From: Platanthera guangdongensis
Taxonomy: Eukaryota; Streptophyta; Magnoliopsida; Asparagales; Orchidaceae
Assembly (NCBI GenBank): GCA_039583875.1
Contig: CM077162.1
Coordinates: forward strand, 109,153,808 to 109,217,807
Length of the DNA: 64,000 nucleotides
Direction: 5' to 3'
The translations under genes were made by a program, and so were the position numbers. The notes beneath the pieces are model-generated. The model searched no databases. It saw only the letters and a program-made list of their open reading frames with translations, and was not told the DNA's origin. How positions within the stretch are numbered: position 1 is the first letter of the stretch; each line of letters opens with the position of its first letter. Below, in pieces: positions 55,703 through 64,000 of the stretch.

Positions 55703-55894
55703 TCAACTAAGGAAGTCATTCAACAATGGTGCCACCCCCGTTTGGTTAGTCAGTTTGGGGACAAACTGACTTAGCGGAAGCAGTGGTGTGCCCATATGTA
55801 ATTCACATTAAGTTTGTCCAACTTTGACCTTGAGTTTAGCCAACCTGACCACAAATTTGTCGTGTACGTGTAGGTTCCACTGCATGTTGAGCCG

Positions 55895-56998
55895 ATGGGG
55901 GGTACTCCTACCCCTCCCATACCCACTCAGTTCCAACAGTCTGAGTTGGGGCAGACGCTCACCACCATTCTTGATGCTTTTAAGGCACAGCAGGCTCCGG
56001 TGCAACAACAGGCCCCAAGCTCCAACTGGCTGAGCACCTTCCGGGCTCTCTCCCCTCCCGTCTACCTTGGGGCGGAGTCAGCCGTACGCATAGAGGAATG
56101 GCTAGACCCGATACAGGAGTTGTTGGCTGGTATCTGTTGCCCGGCCAACATGGCAGTGACATTGGCAGTATCCGTCTTAGACTTCCATGCGAAGAGGTGG
56201 TGGAAGTCCCTCATGGGATCTACCTTTCAAGGCCGGATCTACACAGAGATAAGTTGGAGTGAATTCTCGGGTGTTTTCTTGGAGCACTTTATCCCTACGT
56301 CGGCCCGAGATGAGCTTGAGCAGAGGTTCCTTCTATTAAAGCAGGGATCAAAGACGGTTACGAAATACCAGCGGGAATTCCAGCATCTCGCAAGGTTTGC
56401 GGATTCTTACGAGTTGGATGACAGAGGCTATGCCAAGCGCTTCTACAAAGGGCTGCGAGATTCCCTAAGGCAGTGCCTTTTGTTTATAGCAGATGGTAGC
56501 TTGGCGGAGATCATCGATATGGCAAAAAGATTAGAGGCGGACCACATGGGATGTAGTAAGAGGCCTGCGGAGGACGTGATGGAAGCCGGCCCATAGAATA
56601 GAAGGAGGCGAGACTTTAGAGGAGGAAGAGGACACCAAAGAGGTGGAGGGCGTGTCCACCGAAACTATAGGGTGGAGCATCCAGTTCCGCAGCCGCCTGC
56701 GTTGCCTCCACCCCCACAGCCTCAGCAATTTCAACAACCTGAAGGGCGTCGTGGTCTGGTGTGCTTCGAATGCAACCAGCCGGGCCACATCCGACGTTTC
56801 TGCCCGCAGTTATTTGGGAACGTCCCTCCTGCTCTCCCTCCCGCTCTCCCTCCAGCAGCTTTTCGAGGGCAGGGATATATGCGTGGTCGAGGACGAGGAC
56901 CGCCAAGAGGTAATCCCGACCCTGCTAGGGATCAAGTGTACGCGCTTGACATGGCGCAGGAACGGAACCCCCAAGATGTGATTGTAGGTATGATTTAA
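55895..56998 (+). pseudogene. Tek-1 gag (copy B)
   Basis: ATG at 55895. Capsid domain of the chromovirus Retrotrans_gag type with PPVYLGAESAVRIEEWLDPI, KRWWKSL, EHFIPTSARDELEQRFLLL and VTKYQREFQHLARFA. An in-frame TAG at 56594-56596 interrupts it. The same frame continues with an Arg/Gly-rich segment, the knuckle CFECNQPGHIRRFC (about 56770) and RGRGRGPPRG, and ends at VIVGMI, the point where protease normally begins. Pol is absent: AT-rich sequence, the tRNA fragment and LTR follow. It could at most act as a gag-only donor, and the stop argues against that. Confidence 0.87.
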
Positions 56999-57055
56999 TT
57001 AATTCACATATTTGCATGACCTAACATGATTTGATTAGAACTAATTAATTCACCA

Positions 57056-57108
57056 CGCAGCGGAAGCGTGGTGGGCCCATAACCCATAGGTCGGAGGATC
57101 GAAACCTG
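57056..57108 (+). other. Initiator tRNA-Met fragment (nt 11-63), copy 2
   Basis: Same 53-nt segment and same two junctions as at 55283-55335. This copy is closer to the tRNA (GCGTGGTGGGCCCATAACCC intact) and shares the CGG change before the T arm, so both descend from one event and were then duplicated. Confidence 0.87.
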
Positions 57109-57207
57109 ATGTGACGGTGCCGTCGATACCGTCGGTTACTGATGTTAGAATTTTGATTACTCTGATGTAGCCCGTTTGGGCAATGATTAACTGTACTCTG
57201 ATATTTT
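57109..57207 (+). repeat. Tek-1 LTR 3' part, copy C (cut by Tat-2)
   Basis: Third copy of the LTR segment starting ATGTGACGGTGCCG, interrupted after CTGATATTTT. It presumably continues beyond Tat-2 outside the window. Confidence 0.82.
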
Positions 57208-57956
57208 TGTTGATGCACGAAAACACAAGGGGGGTCGAGCACAACCAGCTAACTTGTTCGATCACAGGGGGAATAGGGAGACTGCGAGTAGCGATCTACT
57301 AAGCGGATGAGCGCTGGAAGAAGAGCAGGGCCGTGAACCACGGCAACAACAGACTTCGCCCGTCGCGGCCTGAATGCCTCTCTTGCGACGGGCTTTCCCT
57401 TGATTGAAGAAGGATCTAGTTACAAATGAAAGGAAAAGACTGGGAAACAGAGCAAGGGGGAGTCCGCAAGGCACGAGATTCGAGTCCGCAGCCTGTAATA
57501 AGTAGGCTCCTGGGTCCGAGTCAGCGTGTCTTGAGTGCACCACCTCCCCCCTATTTATAGGATAGGGGGCCTGCCCAAACGGGCAGGGCTAAAATAACCG
57601 GCTGCCCGGGGTACAGGAGAACCGGGCAGCGGTGACGGGAAGCAAAAAGAAAGAACACGTCAGTCCGCTCAGAAGTGGCGGACTGGGCTCGCGAGCTGGA
57701 GCTTCCACTGCTGCTGGGCGTGCCTACAGAAGGGCGACGGCCTGGGCGGACGAGATACTGCGTCCGCCGCTGGAGAACCTGTTGCCCAAAGCGCCGGCGG
57801 ACTGAGCGAACTGGTCCTTGCGTCCGCTGCTGGAGTATCACCCTTGGCGCCCGACTGGTGACAGTGCCGGACTGGGCGGACGTACAAATCCTGTCCGCGC
57901 CTGCTGAATGGGGGGCTTTGGAATCTTGTAGTATGTTGCGGACTGAGGGGTTAACA
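57208..57956 (-). repeat. Tat-2 3' LTR (749 bp)
   Basis: Begins TGTTGATGCACG and ends GGGGTTAACA on the plus strand, the reverse of the Tat-1 LTR. TATA box on the minus strand at 57552-57559; both hairpins next to it are intact. Confidence 0.93.
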
Positions 57957-58046
57957 TAATCCCCGCACATTTTTAAGTTTCCAGAAAACTTCGAAAATGT
58001 TCTCTTAACCGCCGAGTCCGCAAAATCTCGAAAACCCCGCCACCGC

Positions 58047-58054
58047 TATAAATA
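58047..58054 (+). promoter_or_regulatory. TATA box of Tat-2 as1
   Basis: TATAAATA 85 bp before the ATG at 58139, same spacing as in Tat-1. Confidence 0.65.
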
Positions 58055-58138
58055 ACGCTGGAGGGTCTGGATCTGTTGAGAATCTTGATCGATACGGGGC
58101 GCTACTCACCACTTGCGGTCTCAACTTTCCAGTCCGGC

Positions 58139-60115
58139 ATGGCAAGACTTGGAGCTTTCTTGTCTAGCGTTACTGCAAAAGGCGACCTGGAGCATACAAC
58201 GCCTATGAAGACCAAAAAGATTGTAAAGAGGTCGACAGGAAAAGATCCTGCCCGCTCCATAGGGGAGAGTTCCCAGAGCCAGAAGCATGCGGACAAAGTA
58301 GTCCGCCACGTCGATGTTTCTGCTCGTAAGGATGCCGTAGTCGACGCCGAACCGTTGAGGAGTGAGAAGATGGCAACCTTGTCGGACTCCGCCCCTTCTC
58401 AGAAAAACGCAATCTCGGCGGACACTGCTGGCGAACACATGGAGACTGACATATCTTCCCCCAATGCCTCGGTGCAAATCGTTGACTTGGACGAAGAAGA
58501 TCGGCGGACTGAGGTAGGGGACGACGCGCCCTCAAAGGCATTGTCTGTTGTGAATCCTTAACCTGTCCGCGCTGACCAGCCCGATTTAGGGGGGACCGCC
58601 GCGGATGCTGCTGAGAAGACCGCCAAGAAGAAGAAGAGGAAGAGAGACGGAGCGACCGTCGCCGAGCGGGTTGAGAAGAAGCTTCGCGCAATGAAGGAGA
58701 AGAACGTCTCTAAGCGGACTGGGGCGGCGGACTTACAACACAGGCTGCGCGAAAAAGAAGTTCCAGACGGCGATCTGGTTACTCCGGAGGCCCAAATCCA
58801 GGGAGAGAATTCCCTCTCAACGGTCAGTCTTTCCACGGATGAGATATTTGATTCCATAGACGTCGATCAACTTGTCTTAATCCAGGACTCCTTGCTGGTT
58901 GTGCTGCAGCAGAACGAGGCGGAAACCGCTGGAGATAAGGGTGACGAACTCCCTTCCTTGTCCGCTGCGGAGGAAGAGGAGAGGGAGAGGCTGAAGGAGA
59001 AGATAGAGGAGCAAAAGAAGCAAATCGTTGCTCATGTTGCTGCGGTCGGGGCAGCCTCACAGCAGGCCGCGGCGGACAAAGCCGCTGAGGATCTGCGGAT
59101 TGCTGCGGAGCTGATGCGGTCAGGTAAACTTCAGCCGGCGCCCAAATACTTTCAGCGCAAGTGGCTTTACAGGTCGCCGTCGCGGACGTCAAGACCGATC
59201 AAAATTATCACCAAGACGGACGATATCGTGGTCTCAACAAGTGCGGCTGCCGAAAGAAGAGCAAGGGTTCACCGCGAATGGAAAAAGCGGTTAAGCGCCT
59301 TTGACCCGGAGCGGGCAAGGCGGCCAATCATCATCGATAGTCGGAAACTCGCTGCCGCTATATCTGAAAGTGATCTTTTATCCTTTCTTTGAGTCCGCCG
59401 CGAACTGCCTTTGAATGCGAAGTTGACTTTATTTGTTGTAGGTAGAAAGTCGCTGCCGGGCTCCATCGAGAGTGGCGAGATCGTGGTCACACCCAACACC
59501 GGTGCCGACGCGGTCTCACACGTGGAGTCCGCGGAAGATGAGCCGCCCAGCCTGAGCACGATAAAAGAGTCAGAGAAGAAATTTGAAGCTGAAATGCAAT
59601 GTGTCAAAGCAGAGTTAGAGAAAGCGGCGGAGCGCGAGAGGGCGTCCGCGGCGCGCGAGAAAGCGTCTGCGGAACGCGAGAAGGCCCTCAAAGACCAGGT
59701 CGCCAGCATCTCGCGGGCGCTGGAGAGGTCTGAAAGGGAAAAGAAAAGGCTCGCGGATGACGTCCGATACTACAGAGGCAAGCACTTGGCGTCGGCTCGT
59801 GAAGGAAAAGAGAAGCGGACTGCTGAGGTCGCTGAGCAGAGGCCGCGGGCGTCAGATCGCGCAGCTTCGGAGATCGCCGCACCGGCAGGTGGTATCCCAC
59901 GCACTGCGGACGAGGAGCCGAGGCCGGCAGCGGAGCCAATGGTGCCTCTCAGTCGAGTTGACCGGGAAGCCGCCCATATGCACCGGACTATAAACGTCAT
60001 CCATCATCATCTCTGCCGCGTATACAGTGAAATTCTTCAGATAAGTGATCAGGCGGCTCATCTATGCAGGGACAGAGCAGAAAAGCCGGCGCGGACCGAC
60101 AATAGGGACCGCTGA
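58139..60115 (+). pseudogene. Tat-2 as1 (antisense to pol), one nonsense codon
   Basis: Exon 1 is 58139-59369 and exon 2 is 59442-60115, with a 72-nt intron (GTGATC...TTGTAG). Exon lengths are identical to Tat-1 (1231 and 674 nt). An in-frame TAA at 58559-58561 replaces a GAA present in Tat-1; otherwise the frame is open. It has the same Lys-rich localisation-like segment (about 58630) and coiled coil. No length change in about 1.9 kb of coding sequence between the two copies. Confidence 0.75.
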
Positions 60116-60506
60116 GTCCGCAATTCCTTGAACTTTTATCTGATTGAATGTATATTGTTTGTATGATCGCTCCAAATAATGCTGTGCTGTGAACTGAATT
60201 TTATTTGATCTGTGCGGGCTCAGATTATATATCCGCTATTCATGTAGTTTAATTCTTGTGACGTGGCAATTTGTGCGAATTCATGCTGTGTCTGCTTCTC
60301 GTTATTTAACCTGCAGGTGGGAAAATATGCGACCTGGGCGGATAGGGAACTGCGACGGCCACAACTTGGCCCTGAATTTCCCTTGGAATGTTAATTTGTT
60401 ATTGTATCTGCGTTATTTGTTTGGCTTCTTTTTAATTCTTTGCGGACTGTGCGGATTGAATATGCGACCTTCGCGGACTGACCAAAAAGTTGTCAGAAAC
60501 TTTATC

Positions 60507-60514
60507 TATAAATA
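60507..60514 (+). promoter_or_regulatory. TATA box of Tat-2 as2
   Basis: TATAAATA ending 63 bp before the ATG at 60577, as in Tat-1. Confidence 0.65.
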
Positions 60515-60576
60515 CTGCCTTCTGCTTTCTTTATGTAGGAAATTGCTGAAGTAAATGGAATCCTGCGGCCTGCAAC

Positions 60577-62438
60577 ATGGTGTCCGCGCGCACTGATGCT
60601 GCAGTCGCCTTCCACTCTGCCGATCACAGAAAATGTACTTTGACGGAGGCTGACTTGGCTGCCTTCGTCGAAAAGAAGATTGCGGACTCGAACATACTCG
60701 TCCGCCTGCCCGCTCATCAGGAAAGGTTGAATTTCTCGACGGCGACCCAGATCGCCATTCCCGTTGATCATTTCGATAGCGGATTCAGGTTCCCACTCCT
60801 ATGGGAGCTCGCAGCAATTTTCGAGCACTACGGGATGGTCCCTGGCCAGCTCGCGCCGAATACCCTTGCTGCGTTCTGCAGCTACATCTCTTATCTGCGA
60901 TCTGAAAAGATTGCCTTCTCAATGAACATCTTCCGCAAAATATTCTCCGTCCGCTCTATAACCGCCTCCGGAGGCCGCCCCTATAAGGGAGTAATCTACT
61001 TCTACTGCAGGGGGATGAAGGTAGTGGGTCTTCCAAACAAGATCCACAACTGGACCTCAAGGTTTCTAATATTTGACGGTGACCTTGGGTTCGCGCACAC
61101 GTATCCGCAGGTGCGCGCGGACTCCGTCTTCAAAAACGTGCAGCTGGACGACCTAGAGTCCGCAATCGTCGAGTTCCTAGCGAATGCCAGGCTTGACATT
61201 GAATACTACCTTCCGCTGCTGGCGAGCTTGGCGGACGTCTTGCCTGAGGACAGTAAGTAATTTTGCGGGCTCAGCTTTTGTATCCGCCGCGACCATGCTG
61301 TTAACTCTAGTTTTTTTTTTGCAGCGACCTTGGCGGTGCCCGCTAACTTGCCGCAGACCCCCAGCGGCTTCACTCCTACACAAAGGGAGAAGAAGGAAGC
61401 AGTCGCCAGAAAGAGGAAGGAGGAAGGGGATCCCGCAGCGGACTACTCTTCCTCAGAAAGTTTCTCAATGACTGGCTTCGGTATCAGCCAGAAGGACCTC
61501 AGGGGGAACCCCATGGTCCATTGGCACAGCAAAAACAAACACGTCCGCCTATCCACCGCGCTTCCTTCGTGGAAGAGTCCGCGGATATAACGCCACGCGC
61601 ATATCGCGATCTCCGCGCTGTATGGAAAGCGCAATCTGAGCGACCTCAAGAAAGTGCCCGCCGCCGACCTCCCTCTGCTGGCCTCTCAGGCCTCTGCGAA
61701 CAGCGCGGTGACAAATCACTATGTTGCCACTCTGGCCAGAGACCTGTTGAGGCAGAATGAACAGCTTCAGAAGGATAACAAAGTGCTGAAGGAAAGGAAC
61801 GCGCGGATGGGAGAAAGGAATGCTCGGCAAAGAGAGGAGCTGGCGGTAAGTTGCATTTGCCGCGGTCTAGATTTTCTATCCGCCGCGATCTGTGATGTTT
61901 GCAATTTTGTTTTTCGCAGGTCGCCTATGATTTGGAGAACAAAAAATTCCAGGCCGCCACGCTCCCTTTTGTGATGGAGACTGTTGAGGTTGCTGTTGAG
62001 CGACTGGCCCGCGACGGCCTCATGAAGGAAGGAGTTGGCGGCGTTCCTTTTCTGGAGATCTTCCCGGAGCTGGCCCCTCAGGTCGCAGCGATGGAGAGAG
62101 CTAGAAAAGGAAAGGATGTCATTGAGGAAGGCGAAGATGATGAGGATGAAGACGACGAAGAAGAAGAAGAAGAAGAGAAAGAAGACGGAGGCTCGCAAGG
62201 CGAAGAGCAAGGTGTCAGGGAGAATGCGGACGATGCTGCATCGAGTCGACAAGGAGAGGAGCTGTCCGCCGAGTCCGGCACCTCTGCCTCTTCCTCTGCT
62301 ACTGGGAGCTCGCATAGCGGGTCCGCCACTGGTACAGGATCAGGTAGCAGTGGGAGCAGCTCGGGGGGCTATTCTCCAGATGTCAACATTATCGGTGACA
62401 GCCCTGCACCTCCTGAGAAGAGACAGTGGACTGATTGA
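60577..62438 (+). pseudogene. Tat-2 as2 (gypsy-type 'transposon' domain protein), one nonsense codon
   Basis: Exons 60577-61252, 61325-61845 and 61920-62438, introns of 72 and 74 nt with GT...AG ends. The N-terminal domain (HFDSGFRFPLLWEL), coiled coil and acidic tail are as in Tat-1. A TAA at 61588-61590 in exon 2 replaces a TCA. Exon 3 is 9 nt longer than in Tat-1, in the Glu/Asp run, so the frame is kept. Polypyrimidine tract and TTTGCAG before exon 2 are clear. Confidence 0.8.
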
Positions 62439-64000
62439 TCAATGCATAAGTACATATTTTGTAGTTTTTGTAAAAAGTGGCGGACGCAAGATTGCAGTCC
62501 GCCGAACATTTTGAATGATGTAAATTTTTTGATGAAATAGAAAGGATATTTTTTGGCATGTGTGCTTTCTGCAATGCTCTCTTTGCTGATTAGAGATTTA
62601 TTATTCCACGCTCACCGCACTGATACTTAGCAATCCGCACAACACGCTTGATAAACCTGAGCCTTTGCTGATTAGAGAATATTGTTCCACTTTGGACCAA
62701 GAAACTCAGGCGGACTCAGTCGAGTTTCACTTGCAGTCCGCATGATATATTATTTATAGTGAACCTTGTTGATTAAAGTATTTAGACATCAACTTATTCA
62801 GTATCCGCCTCAGAGAACAGCCAGCTGATAATGCCAGGGGGTACTTGAGTTATAGTTGTAGTTCGCAAGCTAGACCGCACATAATATAAAAGCACATTGA
62901 TTGTTAACTTGAGAAATAATGCGAAAACCATTCCGCGGGCTGAGCAGATACAGAAAACTAATCTGCTTATAATAAATCAAACTTGTATAACATGAAAATC
63001 ATTCTGCGAACTGAGCAGATACAGTCAACCAATCCGTTCATTGTAGATATGATCTATAAACTACCCTGCGGACTGAGGGGATACAGAAAACCAATCCGCT
63101 AAAGATAACCAGCTTGCAATCCCAAAGCTTCGAATTATGCGGATAACGAATCGAGTCCGCCAAAGATAGAAATGATCTATAGCTTGCGACCAGGTGGGCA
63201 GGTGAGCCTGAGGCGGCATACTTTCCTCACCGGGCTACAAGCTATAAGATCAACCCAAATAGGCAGTCTGCGCGGACAGAGAAAACCAGTTCGCCAAAGA
63301 TAGAAATGATCTATAGCTTGCGACCAGGTGGGTAGGTGAGCCTGAGGCGGCATACTTTCCTCACCGGGCTACAAGCTATAAGATCAACCCAAATAGGCGG
63401 ACTGCGCGGACAGAGAAAACCAGTCCGCATAATATTCCCTGCAAAAAGCAAGATCCTCATTTGGCAGAACGGTTCCCTGCCCTCTTGTCTGGAGTACAGT
63501 CTAAACTGTGGGTCTCCTGCAGGCACTACTTGAGTGTACCATGGAGTGTTCGAGAGTTACAAGCTAAGATGACCCGCGGGCAGGTGAGCCGGAACGGCAT
63601 ACTTTCCTCATGTGATCATCGAAGTTGTAACAATATCCCTAGAGCGGCATGGTAGAGCTTTACACCCACCTTGCCCTCCATAATGCAAGGGTGGGGTCAG
63701 GTACCTGCCGGGATCCGAAGTCCAGAATCCAACCGCGCAAGAGCCTGCAAGCTCCCACTACACGGTGCGAAATCTCCTCGCAACACGTGGTCTTCGTGGT
63801 GTTACGCTAATGACAACAGCTCTAGGGGAGGTCTAGCTGAACTCGGCGATGTCTCCTGGTATCAGGGAACCGTTATAGGTCTTTGGGAGAGAGAGAAAAC
63901 ACTAGAAAAAGGTGTCAGTATGGATTCTTAAACATATTCGCAAAGCAAACATAAGGAAAAAGAAAGTTTTGAGTGTAGAACCGTTTTTGAAATCTCTCTT
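62439..64000. other. Tat-2 non-coding region between antisense genes and pol
   Basis: Inverted match to 17110-18804. Contains GCGGA/TCCGC-armed degenerate repeats (about 62930-63090) and the 134-bp repeats. No gene supported. The end of the window corresponds to about 115 bp past the Tat-1 pol stop. Confidence 0.75.
63165..63430 (-). repeat. 134-bp tandem repeat, two units (Tat-2)
   Basis: Two head-to-tail copies of the unit found three times in Tat-1 (17679-18080), each with the CAAGCTATA/TATAGCTTG-type inverted arms. Confidence 0.9.

Larger units (their letters stand above)
51462..57207 (+). mobile_element. Tek-1, Tekay/Del-like chromovirus remnant, rearranged
   Basis: Starts TGTAACGTCCCGAATC. 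An LTR end GGGGTCTTACA at 55680 is followed by a perfect initiator-Met primer site and gag (55895-56998). Protease, RT and integrase are absent. The 3' part of the LTR (from GATGTGACGGTGCC) occurs three times (about 54457-54793, 55336-55680, 57109-57207+), separated by gag sequence and, twice, by a 53-nt tRNA-derived piece. It is cut at 57207 by Tat-2. The family is assigned from the gag pattern, TGTAA...TTACA ends and primer site. Confidence 0.8.
57208..64000 (-). mobile_element. Tat-2, second Tat-clade copy, inverted, 3' half only
   Basis: Inverted copy of 17110-24025 of Tat-1: its 3' LTR at 57208-57956, then both antisense genes (here on the plus strand), the 134-bp repeats and the non-coding region up to just short of the pol stop. 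Pol lies beyond the right edge. ATTTT (57203-57207) should be the target-site duplication. Confidence 0.92.

Noticed and set aside
55283..57108. Two functional initiator tRNA genes
   Set aside because: Only nucleotides 11-63 are present. The acceptor stem is missing at both ends and the T stem no longer pairs fully, so no tRNA could fold or be charged.
57045..57265. Minus-strand frames spanning the Tek-1/Tat-2 junction
   Set aside because: They cross an insertion boundary and therefore join two unrelated elements.

Overview
This window is plant nuclear DNA made entirely of nested LTR retrotransposons. I found no ordinary host gene, no functional rRNA or tRNA gene, no CRISPR array and no bacterial-type feature. 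The plant identification rests on the element lineages: Ty1/copia Sirevirus-like elements with initiator-Met primer sites and a third ORF after pol, a Ty3/gypsy Athila-like element with an Asp-tRNA primer site, Ty3/gypsy Tat-clade elements with a second (archaeal-type) RNase H and antisense genes, and a Tekay/Del-like chromovirus. Dense nesting suggests a repeat-rich, probably pericentromeric or intergenic region. The species cannot be told from this. The element names below (Host-Athila, SireA-1, SireA-2, SireB, NonAuto-1, Tat-1, Tat-2, Tek-1) are local labels.

Layout. The oldest layer is Host-Athila on the minus strand. Its 5' LTR is at 50268-51461, its primer site at 50246-50262, its gag at 49951 down to 49245 and again at 26849-26489, its protease at 25828-25538, and its RT and the start of RNase H at 5461-4410. 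Four elements broke it up. SireA-1 (1-4409, left end outside the window) sits in RNase H. NonAuto-1 (5652-25180, target-site duplication GTTTC) sits before RT. SireB (26850-49244, imperfect duplication GGTGG/GGTAG) sits in gag. Tek-1 (from 51462) sits at the LTR side. A second layer landed in these: Tat-1 (10708-24025, duplication GCTAT) in the right LTR of NonAuto-1, SireA-2 (30792-42970, duplication ATGTC) in the RT gene of SireB, and Tat-2 (from 57208, right end outside the window) in Tek-1. Removing SireB or SireA-2 with one duplication copy puts the broken gag or RT frames back in phase.

Coding state. Tat-1 is the best preserved: gag-pol is a single frame with four stop codons and no frameshift, and two spliced antisense genes (about 634 and 568 codons) are fully open between pol and the 3' LTR. 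SireA-2 has an open RT-RNase H and a third ORF of about 1060 codons with three small frame breaks. SireA-1 lost its integrase core. NonAuto-1 has no coding capacity but carries an 86-bp tandem array. Tek-1 is reduced to repeated LTR-end/gag units joined through a captured 53-nt piece of initiator tRNA-Met.

Across families, each element type carries its own short, CpG-bearing, self-complementary word, repeated many times in the U3 part of the LTR and often again inside the element: TCGTCGA/TCGACGA in SireA, CTCGAG in SireB, GCGGAC/GTCCGC in Tat, and GACACGGG/CCCGTGTC in Tek-1. All coordinates and comparisons were worked out by eye; no alignment or database search was run.
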